Assembly: GCA_028292305.1 (NCBI GenBank)
Contig: JAQGMQ010000588.1
Coordinates: 1 to 33,049 of the forward strand
Source of the DNA: Rhodoferax sp.
GTDB taxonomy: Bacteria > Pseudomonadota > Gammaproteobacteria > Burkholderiales > Burkholderiaceae_C
DNA length: 33,049 nt
Direction of reading: 5' to 3'
Positions 1 to 7,800 of the stretch are shown here, one piece after another (the stretch's first letter is position 1; each line of letters starts with the position of its first letter). Under the pieces are notes generated by a model that was given only the letters and a program-made list of their open reading frames with translations, was not told the origin of the DNA and did no database searches. A program made the position numbers and the translations under genes.

Positions 1-139
1 CCTCATCCAAAAATATTGGCCTCACCCATGAACACTCGGAGTTAGGACTTGCGGGTCCAGTCCCGGCGCAATTCGTCAGCAACGCCGGCATCGCTAGCAG
101 CAGCGACACCGCTATCCACGTCCTGCCTGGCTTGCGCAT
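1..139 (-). CDS. o-spanin (Rz1-like outer-membrane lipoprotein), partial, overlaps the i-spanin gene
   Basis: An ATG at 139 opens a reading frame that stays open to the left edge (46 codons seen, no stop), in a different frame from the i-spanin gene it overlaps. It begins MRKPGRTWIAVSLLL, with a basic n-region and a hydrophobic h-region, followed by a lipobox-like ALLTNC (Cys24) and then CSWVRPIF. A lipoprotein signal followed by a CxWxxPI segment is typical of phage Rz1-like o-spanins. These sit in the inner leaflet of the outer membrane and pair with an i-spanin to fuse inner and outer membranes at lysis. Asn at the -1 position of the lipobox is not the commonest residue. The arrangement is the overlapped type rather than the fully embedded lambda type. 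The C-terminus is outside the window. Confidence 0.72.
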   Translation of the reverse strand, partial: MRKPGRTWIAVSLLLAMPALLTNCAGTGPASPNSECSWVRPIFLDE

Positions 140-281
140 TGGCCACCATTTTCTTGAGATCAGCGTTTTCGACTTCCTGCGCGCCGGTTCGCTTGGCGCT
201 GTAGTAGGCGATGCCCAGCCCAGCGATCACCACTGCGGCTATGGCGGTCCACAGCGCCGGCCCGGCTAGGAGTGCCGTCAT
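42..281 (-). CDS. i-spanin (Rz-like), 79 aa
   Basis: This small protein has one N-terminal transmembrane segment (residues about 9-27) and then a charged, helical, probably periplasmic tail (residues 35-75) ending LRRDWTRKS. That is the i-spanin plan: anchored in the inner membrane, with a coiled-coil ectodomain that contacts the o-spanin and completes envelope disruption. The start at 281 is chosen because it forms an ATGA overlap with the endolysin stop and removes a basic, non-hydrophobic extension. The overlapping Rz1-like frame beginning at 139 strongly supports the assignment. I do not recognise a specific named family. Confidence 0.7.
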   Translation of the reverse strand: MTALLAGPALWTAIAAVVIAGLGIAYYSAKRTGAQEVENADLKKMVANAQARQDVDSGVAAASDAGVADELRRDWTRKS

Positions 282-1060
282 ACCGCGCCCTGCCCGCTGC
301 GAAGCCGTGCAAACGTCGTGAGGGCGGCAGCAACGGCGCCAGCAGCCGTGACGGCCTGGGTGACGTATTGGCCCCAATGCCAGATCAGGAGCGGGGACAA
401 TTGAGTGGCAACCGTGGTGCAGGCCATGCTGAACGCGCCGAGTGCGGTCACAACGGACGCCAAGCCCGTGCGGCTGGACAGCAGTTTAACGTTGACGGGC
501 GAGGCTTTGGCTGTGGGTTCGTTGGCGATCGGCGTTGGCACCGCGCCCATGATCATGTCTTCCGCGTGCTGGCGGACAGTCGCGATGCGCGTGGTCCAGC
601 CTTTGCCGAAACTGGAGAAGTTGGTCAGGGATTCGACGTAAGCCTGGCGCGCATCGCAGTAGCCATTCACCAATCTGCTCACATCCTGTGTGGCGATGGC
701 GGCGAGGGTCTTCACGCCCAGGATGCCATCAGGCGTTGCGTCAACCAGCTTTTGCAACACCTTCGCCGCGGTTGCCGGCCCGCTGTTCACCGCGAAGTCC
801 AGCACCGCATAATCCAGGCCGCTGGGCAGGTCGTTGAACCGAATGGGGTTGGCGTATTCGCTGGCGATGATGGTCTGCGCCTCGGTCAGCGTGAGGGCCT
901 TCACGTCGGCCTCCGTCTGCGAGGCTTTGCGCCAAGCGGTCAGCGTTGCCAGCGTGATTCCATACTTCGTTGGCCCGCCTGGGTCGTTAGCATCGTTCGA
1001 GTAGCCGCCTTCCGAGCCGAAGATCAGGATCAGGGCGGGTTGTAGGTTGGCGGCTGTCAT
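278..1060 (-). CDS. GH108-type endolysin with C-terminal membrane segment(s), 260 aa
   Basis: This is a peptidoglycan hydrolase that cuts the glycan backbone at lysis. Residues 12-95 match the glycosyl hydrolase 108 pattern: EGGYSNDANDPGGPTKYGIT at 17-36, with Glu17 the expected catalytic acid. Residues 95-165 resemble the peptidoglycan-binding domain that follows GH108 (DGILGVKTLAAI at 111-122). After a linker, residues about 197-250 are hydrophobic, with one or two possible transmembrane helices. Most GH108 endolysins end near residue 180, so the tail is extra. The ATG at 1060 is preferred over an upstream TTG because it begins just before the conserved domain. The stop overlaps the i-spanin start. 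The membrane segment could tether the enzyme to the inner membrane. Confidence 0.88.
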   Translation of the reverse strand: MTAANLQPALILIFGSEGGYSNDANDPGGPTKYGITLATLTAWRKASQTEADVKALTLTEAQTIIASEYANPIRFNDLPSGLDYAVLDFAVNSGPATAAKVLQKLVDATPDGILGVKTLAAIATQDVSRLVNGYCDARQAYVESLTNFSSFGKGWTTRIATVRQHAEDMIMGAVPTPIANEPTAKASPVNVKLLSSRTGLASVVTALGAFSMACTTVATQLSPLLIWHWGQYVTQAVTAAGAVAAALTTFARLRSGQGAV

Positions 1061-1067
1061 ATGACGC

Positions 1068-1553
1068 TCACTCGGGCTTGGGTTTGGGATAAGGCGCCTC
1101 AAACGCCGGCAAAATCAGCGGCGTCCAGCCTTTGTGTTCCGCGGCTACTTCGGGCGGCGCGTATTTCATCAGGGCGGACGCGACGGCTTGCGCATTGCGG
1201 GCAATGCCAGCAGCTTCGTGCGCCTCGTTGAACCAGTACCGCCCGATCGACCAGCCGCGATCGCGATCTTCCTCAACCCGGTCGCGCTCGCTCTCAACGT
1301 CGGTGATCCGCTGCCGCAATCGTGCCAACTCGGCATCTTGCCGGTCAAACATCGCTGCCTGCTGCGCAGTTAGAGCGGCACGCTGCGCCTCGATTGCGCG
1401 GACCTCGCGTTCCTCGCGAGAAAGATTGCCTTCGTTACGTTTATCTTTTCGGTCCGCGTTCCACCGGAAGACAACCCAAGCGGCACTGCATGCCGGGACT
1501 ACAAGCGTGGTGTACAAGATCCACCACGGGCCGCCACTACCCGCATCGGTCAT
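1068..1553 (-). CDS. Membrane-anchored coiled-coil protein in the lysis cassette, 161 aa
   Basis: One transmembrane segment (residues about 10-30, WWILYTTLVVPACSAAWVVF) precedes a highly charged helix (residues 45-98, rich in Glu, Arg, Gln and Ala) predicted to form a coiled coil. A conserved-looking WSIGRYWFNEAHEAAGIA stretch follows at 101-118, then a Pro/Lys tail. It lies directly upstream of the endolysin in transcription order. Proteins of this plan occur in phage lysis regions and might be holin accessories or extra spanin-like proteins. No family is firmly recognised. The ATG at 1553 is in good context with the 15-nt gap to the preceding gene. Confidence 0.6.
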   Translation of the reverse strand: MTDAGSGGPWWILYTTLVVPACSAAWVVFRWNADRKDKRNEGNLSREEREVRAIEAQRAALTAQQAAMFDRQDAELARLRQRITDVESERDRVEEDRDRGWSIGRYWFNEAHEAAGIARNAQAVASALMKYAPPEVAAEHKGWTPLILPAFEAPYPKPKPE

Positions 1554-1568
1554 AATAAGTGATCGGCC

Positions 1569-1982
1569 TTATTGGTAACGCAGCAGGCGTAAGATCGAGA
1601 CGACGTTCATAAGCGCCCAGCCGCACGTCGGAACGATGACCGGCGTAAGGCCAACGGCTGAAAAGATGCCAAGGGCGATGATGGCCCACAGCCACGACAT
1701 ACACAGGGCCATGCCCCAGCGACACCATCTGCGGTCGAACAGCGCCACGGTGAATTGCAGCAACCCGAGGCTCATGCAGATGCCACACCAGAACTGGTCG
1801 TCGCCTATTTGGAGTAGGAGCGACATTGACGGCCACCGTGCCAAATCGCCGGGGGAAATCCAGGCGACCAGCCCCCAAGCAAAAGCGGTGATTGCACCGA
1901 CGATTTCGCCCCACCACGGCGTGCGGATGAACAGCAACCGCATGTATAGGAACGCCGATAAGACGGGGCGGTTGCTGACCAT
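1569..1982 (-). CDS. Polytopic membrane protein (holin candidate A), 137 aa
   Basis: The protein is largely hydrophobic, with about four predicted transmembrane helices (residues about 27-43, 63-80, 87-110, 112-133) and a basic C-terminus (LRLLRYQ). Position and topology make it a candidate holin or antiholin, but I recognise no holin family. The ATG at 1982 overlaps the upstream stop as TGATG, indicating translational coupling; a TTG one codon earlier is less likely. It shares helix spacing and a loop pattern (a D-(Q/H)-(F/W) start to helix 2, then a basic R-(R/S) loop) with the next protein upstream, suggesting an ancient tandem duplication. Confidence 0.6.
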   Translation of the reverse strand: MVSNRPVLSAFLYMRLLFIRTPWWGEIVGAITAFAWGLVAWISPGDLARWPSMSLLLQIGDDQFWCGICMSLGLLQFTVALFDRRWCRWGMALCMSWLWAIIALGIFSAVGLTPVIVPTCGWALMNVVSILRLLRYQ

Positions 1983-2365
1983 CAAATACCTTCAATCGTT
2001 CTTCGGGCGCACAAATAATATCCGAGAGCCGCGATGCACCCATAAGTGCCCGTTCCAGTCGATACCGTGTTGGCTCGGAACAAACAGATAGCAAAAACGC
2101 CATGGGCCGTGGCTAAGATTAGAACGCTAACAAGCCGCAGCACTTTGCTGCGCGTTACCATTCCTGCGCCGCCAAGAATGCCGACAAAGAAGAAAGCCAT
2201 TGCCCAATGGTCTTCCGTCGCAAGTTCCTGCATGACCGCAAACGACGAGCTTGTATCAAATGTGCTGGCCGGCTGGATCAGCACAAAGCCAAGCCACAGC
2301 ATGATAACCGTCAGTGCGCCATGGATCGCATCGCGTGCATCTGGTGGCCTGTTTGATAGCGGCAC
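1982..2365 (-). CDS. Polytopic membrane protein (holin candidate B), 127 aa
   Basis: About four transmembrane helices are visible (residues about 15-33, 53-71, 75-96, 103-120), and the protein ends CARRTIEGI. The start is uncertain. A GTG at 2365, four bases after the upstream stop, gives a protein beginning with a short polar stretch. An ATG at 2428 would overlap the preceding gene by 59 bases and add a basic, non-hydrophobic leader. No good Shine-Dalgarno sequence precedes the GTG, which suggests coupling to the gene before it. Its layout resembles the following 137-aa membrane protein. Holin or antiholin is an inference from topology and location. Confidence 0.55.
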   Translation of the reverse strand: MPLSNRPPDARDAIHGALTVIMLWLGFVLIQPASTFDTSSSFAVMQELATEDHWAMAFFFVGILGGAGMVTRSKVLRLVSVLILATAHGVFAICLFRANTVSTGTGTYGCIAALGYYLCARRTIEGI

Positions 2366-2369
2366 CGGG

Positions 2370-2585
2370 TTAGCCCGACGTGGCCTTATCCAACTGGAAG
2401 GGGCAAGCGATCGTGAATGCGTCTCCATAGAGAACAACCATGTTGTCGGTGAATTGGATCGTCGTAATCGAAGGCCCGACAAACTCGACCCTGGCACCGC
2501 GGGGAAACGTGAATTTCGACGCATCGTTGGCCAGCGCAATCGAGGCTGGTGAGACGATCATCTTGGTGATGGCTGGATTGGCCAT
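2370..2585 (-). CDS. Small hypothetical protein, 71 aa
   Basis: A 71-residue soluble protein begins MANPAITKMIVSPASIALAN and looks beta-rich (IEFVG-type strands alternate with polar turns), with no transmembrane segment. Its start at 2585 has the best ribosome-binding site in the region, AGGAGG 4 bases before the ATG on the minus strand (2590-2595). A strong GC hairpin lies immediately upstream. I do not recognise the family. Location between the fibre genes and the lysis membrane proteins suggests a small virion or assembly protein, but that is only context. Confidence 0.65.
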   Translation of the reverse strand: MANPAITKMIVSPASIALANDASKFTFPRGARVEFVGPSITTIQFTDNMVVLYGDAFTIACPFQLDKATSG

Positions 2586-2589
2586 GTCG

Positions 2590-2595
2590 CCTCCT
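2590..2595 (-). promoter_or_regulatory. Consensus Shine-Dalgarno AGGAGG
   Basis: The minus-strand sequence AGGAGG matches the 16S rRNA anti-SD fully and lies 4 bases before the ATG at 2585. It fixes that start and rejects a 39-codon longer frame. It sits two bases downstream of a 10-bp hairpin. Confidence 0.75.
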
Positions 2596-2597
2596 GT

Positions 2598-2625
2598 TGG
2601 CCCGGCGAGCGAACCCGCCGGGCCA
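2598..2625 (-). promoter_or_regulatory. GC-rich hairpin in a 52-nt intergenic gap
   Basis: A 10-bp perfect inverted repeat (arms 2598-2607 and 2616-2625, TGGCCCGGCG paired with its complement) with an 8-nt loop lies between the stop at 2638 and the RBS at 2590. No T-tract follows on the minus strand, so it is not a standard intrinsic terminator. It may protect or process mRNA or modulate expression of the next gene. Confidence 0.5.
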
Positions 2626-2637
2626 GACCGCAGTGTG

Positions 2638-3159
2638 TTAGGCGGTCGGCGTGGCCGGTTCGTCAGGCACCGGGGTGAGTTCGACCGGATCAGGTGCAGC
2701 AACCGGGGCTGGATCGGTTGCGACCGGAACCGGGGTGGCCGGCGCCGGATCGGAAGCTGCCGGGGTGTTGGCAGTGGTGGCCGAGGCCAGCGCGGCGGTG
2801 TTCGCCTTGACCGCGCTGTCGAGGTCGGTCAGGGCCTGAAGTTGCTCGGCAGTGGCGCCAGCAGCCTGCGCGTCAGCCAGCGCCTTGGTAAGCTGGTCGG
2901 ACATGCCGGCAATGAACGTCTGCACGCTCGAAACCACAGTGGTCTGAGCGGCAATGTCAGCCTTCAGTGAATCAATCTGTGCGGAGATGTCGATAGCCAT
3001 TTCTTCGATCCTTGCAAGGATGGGTGACAGATCCAGCGTTTCGGCTGGTAGTGCCGGCGGATAGTCGTCCGGCTGTGCGCAGCGACCTGTAAACAGAGCG
3101 CCGACCAGGGTGCGAAGGGCATGCAGCATCTCGCCCTCCGAATGTGGTGAATGGGGCAT
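2638..3159 (-). CDS. Coiled-coil protein with Pro/Ala-rich tail, 173 aa
   Basis: Three parts are visible: a short N-terminal region with a hydrophobic patch (LHALRTLVGALFTG); a helical segment at about residues 45-115 with heptad-like hydrophobics (LSPILARIEEMAIDI onwards); and a tail from about 125 made of Ala, Pro, Val, Thr and Asp (repeats like DPAPATPVPVATDPAP). Two starts are possible: ATG 3159 after GGAGAG, or ATG 3129 (before LHALRTL) after GGAGGG. The longer form is given. Such low-complexity tails occur on virion-associated or trimeric assembly proteins. The function is unknown. Confidence 0.6.
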   Translation of the reverse strand: MPHSPHSEGEMLHALRTLVGALFTGRCAQPDDYPPALPAETLDLSPILARIEEMAIDISAQIDSLKADIAAQTTVVSSVQTFIAGMSDQLTKALADAQAAGATAEQLQALTDLDSAVKANTAALASATTANTPAASDPAPATPVPVATDPAPVAAPDPVELTPVPDEPATPTA

Positions 3160-3194
3160 CTAACTCTCCGTGGAAGGGGGTCAGAAAGACCCGC

Positions 3195-3482
3195 CTATTT
3201 GCTCCAGCGCCAGAACTCGGTTCCGATGTGCGTGGTCGCGTCCAGCGACATGGTGCAATGATCTTCGGTGCTGCCGAACCGATTGCCGATCCATGTCAGC
3301 GCCGAGCAGACCCACCGACCAATGCGCGCTGGCCCAGGCCCGCCATACTCACGCAGTCGGGCAAATCGCTGGCTAAGGGTTTCGGGCGGGCGACCCAGCA
3401 GAAGTGCGTTCGCAACCACGTCCACAATAATCAGGCCGTTGAGGACGATGGCCGTGACCACACGGCACGGAACGCAGGCCAT
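3195..3482 (-). CDS. Conserved small phage protein (NALLLGRPPETLS / DHC type), 95 aa
   Basis: The protein has an N-terminal hydrophobic helix (residues about 8-28, VVTAIVLNGLIIVDVVANALLL), then GRPPETLSQRFARLRE and a later EDHCTMSLD segment. From memory, small phage proteins with an N-A-L-L-x-G-x-P-x-E-T-(L/I)-S motif followed by a DHC motif are common near tail or lysis genes and have no assigned function. The ATG at 3482 lies 4 nt after the beta-helix gene stop. A single membrane helix is plausible. It is listed as hypothetical. Confidence 0.6.
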   Translation of the reverse strand: MACVPCRVVTAIVLNGLIIVDVVANALLLGRPPETLSQRFARLREYGGPGPARIGRWVCSALTWIGNRFGSTEDHCTMSLDATTHIGTEFWRWSK

Positions 3483-3485
3483 TGC

Positions 3486-4790
3486 TCACTTCGCCCCGGA
3501 GACGAAGGCCGGCGATGCGGGAGCGGCAGACACCGCGGTTCCAGACAGCGGCAACCCGGTCAGCGCCACGCCCTTGTCGTTGAAGATCCCGCCGCCAGCC
3601 GCCCACGTCACAGTCAGGCCAGATGCGTTGAAGGTGCCTGCATTGGCGAAGTTGCTGCCGCGGCCGATCCAGATGGAAGAACCCGACCAAGTGGTGTTGC
3701 CGGGGCCTTTTGACACGGATTCTGTGCCATTGCCGAACACGTTCTGGCTGATGGTCGAGCCGACATAGACGCCGCCCGTGATGGTCAGCACGCAGCCGTC
3801 TGCACACTCGACCCAGCGGCCTTCGTTGCTCTTGTTGTAGCCACCGATGACCGTGACCTTGCCAGAGCGGGTCTTGAAGTTGTTGCCGTGGTTGGATCCG
3901 TAGGTGTTGCAATTCTGGATCAGCACCGACTTCGCATCACTCAGATACGTGTCGTGCGAGCCGCCATCTGTCGAGTTGCCCACGAAATCGGACTGGTCGA
4001 TGATGATGTCGGCATTCGGCGCGTTGCTGAAAATGCCGTTCTGGTTGTTCCGGATCATCAGCTTGCGCAGCGTGACCGTGCCGCTGGCACCGTCCACATA
4101 GACGCCGGCCTGGCCGTCATGGTCGTTGACGGCCTTGGTGCCGCCGTCCTCAACATCAAGGTCATGCAGCGTGCCGGCGCTGGATAGATGCACGACGCCC
4201 TTGCCCCATGCCAGCCGCGTCTTGCAGGGACCGCCAGAACCCTGGTTGTTGTCGGACACGGTGCAGCCACCGGAACCTGACAGCTTCACGGTCGCCGCAC
4301 TAACGCCGCCGATGTCCCAACCATCCAAACCCGCAGGCACGTCGAACACTTGGGCGTATGTGCCGGCCGTTAGTGTCAATTTGAACCCCGGCGAGGCGCA
4401 GGCGAAGGACATGGCAATGTTGTCTTTCGGCGTCAGCGATAGCGTGGACCACTTGCCAACCTTACCGGCGCAGGGATCGGCCAACGCAACTGCCGCAGGA
4501 GATACAGCGCCGCCGGCCAGCAACGCTGCCACCTGCGCTTCGAGTGCGGTGATGCGGGCTGTGATAGGCGCGAGGTCGGCGGCAGCACCGTCTTTGCCGT
4601 TGGCGCCTGCGGGACCGGCAGGGCCAGCGACACCAGCAGGGATCGTCACAACCTGCGGGGCGACGGTGAACTTCTGCGCAGGTAGAGAGAAGTTCTGCGC
4701 CGGCAGTGTGATGGTCTGGCCTGGAACAGTGACGGTGGCGGCGGATACTGGGGCGGACAGCAAAAGCAAGCCCAGCAGAAGGCGGTTCAT
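3486..4790 (-). CDS. Signal-peptide-bearing beta-helix protein with collagen-like and coiled-coil segments, 434 aa
   Basis: The ATG at 4790 is preceded by AGGA and gives a classical Sec signal peptide (MNRLLLGLLLLSAPVSA, cleavage about residue 17). A GTG at 4814 would add 8 residues. Order of parts: T/V/P repeats (VTVPGQTITLP, FSLPAQKFTVAP; about 19-52), a collagen-like GVAGPAGPAGANGKDG (53-68), a short coiled coil (72-95), then a right-handed parallel beta-helix (about 105-400) with DTYLS and GNNFKTRSG rungs as in polysaccharide-acting beta-helix proteins. Seven Cys residues fit export. Position after the giant spike suggests a receptor-binding or depolymerase role. The export signal is odd for a virion protein; it may act in the periplasm or be secreted. 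Confidence 0.72.
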   Translation of the reverse strand: MNRLLLGLLLLSAPVSAATVTVPGQTITLPAQNFSLPAQKFTVAPQVVTIPAGVAGPAGPAGANGKDGAAADLAPITARITALEAQVAALLAGGAVSPAAVALADPCAGKVGKWSTLSLTPKDNIAMSFACASPGFKLTLTAGTYAQVFDVPAGLDGWDIGGVSAATVKLSGSGGCTVSDNNQGSGGPCKTRLAWGKGVVHLSSAGTLHDLDVEDGGTKAVNDHDGQAGVYVDGASGTVTLRKLMIRNNQNGIFSNAPNADIIIDQSDFVGNSTDGGSHDTYLSDAKSVLIQNCNTYGSNHGNNFKTRSGKVTVIGGYNKSNEGRWVECADGCVLTITGGVYVGSTISQNVFGNGTESVSKGPGNTTWSGSSIWIGRGSNFANAGTFNASGLTVTWAAGGGIFNDKGVALTGLPLSGTAVSAAPASPAFVSGAK

Positions 4791-4810
4791 GGGCGAATTC
4801 CTGTGAAATG

Positions 4811-7800
4811 TCACTGCGGGCCAATGACGCCGTAGTCGATCGGCGTGAACCCGGTTGCCGCAGCCGCAGCCGTGCCGCCATCGGAGAAGTTGTAATTCTT
4901 CGTGGATGCGCTGACGAAGTTCGGATTGGCGACGTGCGGGCTGCTGTCAACGATGCTTCCCGCGTTGGGCAACGTGCCCGTCGTCTGGAAGTAGAGGTTG
5001 CCGCTGGTGGCTGGGTTCGTGACGGTCTGGCCGGCTGTGATGAAGTAGGCCCATAGGGTCGAGTTCGGGAACGTTGAGCGTCCGTTGTAGACGACGTTGC
5101 CTTGGAAGGTGTTTCCCGCCATGCCCAGGTTCGTCAGACCTTGGGAAACGACATCCTGATACAGCGCCATGTAGGCACGCGAGCCGGTCACGTCGATCAG
5201 GTTGTGTTCCACCACAAGATGGTCGCCACCGTGATATTGAAGCGGGATCGCGCTGTCGCCGGTCAAGATGTTGCGGCGCAGGATATAGGCCGATGCTTGG
5301 TCATCGAAATACACCTGCCGCGTGTCGCCTGACCCGGCATCTTCCAGCCAATTTTCTTCAATGATCGTTGGGTTAGCCGTGTCGCCATTGTGCCCGCGGT
5401 CGAGGAAGTAAATCATGCCGGTATCGTTGAAGCCCAAGTTGTTAGCACGACGGCAAATGTTGCGCCGGATCGTCATGGTCTTCAGGTATTCGACGTTGCT
5501 GCCGCCAACGAACGTGATGGATGGCCCAACGGTATCTTCAATAAGGTTGTTCGCGATCAGGTTGTGGTCGGTGCAGAACGAACCACGAATGCCACCTGTG
5601 GCACCTGCACCGCCCGATGTGTCACCCGTCACATAGCGGATGTGGTTGTTGGTGATGGTAAACCCGCTGATGGACGCGTTCTGGTATCCGTTCAACTGAA
5701 TTCCCGCTGTCACGGGATGCAAGATCGTCAAGCCGTTGATGGTGATGTTGGTGCAACCAGCGTCGAAATAGAGCGCGTTGGCGACGGTCCCGCCGAAGTC
5801 GAGGATCGGCACCTCGCCAGGATAGCGGGTTAGTTTAATGCCGTTGTCGCGCCACGGCACGAACTGGGCGTTGGTGGTGCGGGTCGGGTAGGTGCCGCCA
5901 CGGAAGCAAATCGTCTTGCGCGCACTGTCGCCGCCCACCGTATCCCGCGCCTTTTCAATGGTCAGGAACGGTGCCTCTTTCGTGCCGGCGGCGCTGTCGC
6001 TCCCGTTCGGCGCCACGAAGTAGGCATTGGCGTTCGTCGGCGCTGTCTCGCTGGCGCCGTTCGTGTTGCTGCTGTTGAGGGTAAAGGCGGTAGCCGTACC
6101 ACCGCTGCTGCCGGTCCCTATGGATTGCGTGAACGACTGGTACGACGAAACGACACGCCCAGCGGCGCCATCTTGGAAGCTGTAGAAACAGATGCCGTTG
6201 CCGCCTGCCAAGTTCTGAATAACGCTGTCGGTCAGAACGAAACTGGACGTGCCCACAAGCGTGCCCGCTGCGAAAGCCGGTGTGGCAGAATCCGTGGCAG
6301 TCCAAAGGCTGGTGGTGACTGTGGTGTGCGTCGCATCCGTCTGCACCGTATCCACCCGGAAGTCGTACCATTGGCCCGACGTGAACGACAGGTCGGAGCC
6401 TTGGCTGGTGCCGAACGCACCCGCTGACCACACCGTCGTCTTCAAAGGCGACGTGATAATCATCGTTGGGTTGTTATCGGCCCCGCTATAGCGCGAGATG
6501 ATGAACGGAATGACGTTGTCGAACATCACTGTGCGAATCTGCACGCGTGACGTGACGACCTGTTCGCCGGCTGCCTTGCGGACGATCTGACGTGTGACCC
6601 AGGCGTTCTCGCCAGCTACGCCGCCGACTTGCAGGAAGTTCTGTGCGGTCTGAGTCCATCTGCTGTTGGGATCTGTCCAACCTTGCCCGACGCTGCCCGG
6701 TGTATTGAGGGCGCCGCCTGTTCCGCTGTAAGTGGCAAGGGCGTTCCAGCCAGTGTTTGTTGGCGTTCCGCCGCCACCTCCCGTGGGTGTCCCGGTGCCG
6801 CCCGCGCTGCCGTCCTGCACCAGCAGGCCGTTTGCCGGCGGGTCATTCTCAGTGCCCGGTGTCGGGTCGCCTAGTCGCAGCAAATCGACGTTATTGATTT
6901 CGCCGCGCCATGCGCTGACTTCTTTGACGAGGAACGTCCAGCCGTCCGGTTCCAAAGCGGTTGGGTCAGGCGTGCCACCCTGCACGCCGCCATAGATGCC
7001 GTCGTTGTCCTGCGGGACCGTGCCATGTTCGATGTCGTACTGGTAGACGTTTACGGCTTGGTTGCCGAGGATGAGGTGCATACCCTGCTTGCGGGTGACG
7101 CCTGTTACCGGATCCACAATGTCTGGGGCTTGGTCGTATTCCATGTACGCCGTTTGGAAGACTTTCGCGCCAAGGCCCGGCACGATCTCCAGGAAGTCGA
7201 TCAGATTCGAGCCGTCGCCGCGCCAGTTGCAATAAATCGTGCGGTCCTGCGTCGTCGCGTCAACCGGTGACACGTTATAGAAATGATCGTGGGGATCGCG
7301 TGAGAACCCGTTTGAGCGGCTGTCGAAAGGCCGATCGGGCCGGCGTCCGGTCCAGACCACGCCGTATTGGCCTTGGCCGCTGTCCGAAGCGATCACCTGC
7401 GTTGCCAAGTGCTTGCCGTGCGGCACCTGATAATCGACCAAGCTGTACTGGTCGTTTACGTCGATCTCGAACTCGTGCCCGTAGGTGGGGAATTCGAACA
7501 GCGACCGGCCATTCGGCTGGGCGTATGGGTCGGTCGTTCCGAATTGCAACGGAGTACGCTGTTCGCCGGAATAGTACCAGATGGGTTGCCAGCCATGCAC
7601 GCCCTTGCCAATCCGGTAGACCACTTTCAACAGCGTGCCGGGACGGAAAGACTGCGGGAAGCGTGCCACGGCAGCCCAGATATAGCCCGGCGCCACCTTG
7701 GTGCGGTTCTCCGCAGACATGGCACTGAGATGCCAGCCGTTCGGTTTCACCCTATGCAGGTCGTTGAAATGGTCGGGCGGGAAGTGACGGCCGCGCGCCC

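Noticed and set aside
3..29. 8-codon frame (MGEANIFG) at the left edge
   Set aside because: Too short to support and it lies in the o-spanin coding frame region.
272..1045. 257-codon plus-strand frame opposite the endolysin
   Set aside because: The minus strand here encodes a clear GH108 domain. The plus product has no recognisable features and every credible gene is on the minus strand.
1982..2539. 185-codon version of membrane protein B
   Set aside because: The first ~58 codons overlap the 71-aa gene, which has a perfect RBS, and encode a basic unconserved sequence.
3175..3190. Small GGGTC/GACCC hairpin between two genes
   Set aside because: Only 5 bp and no T-tract, so not a supported terminator.
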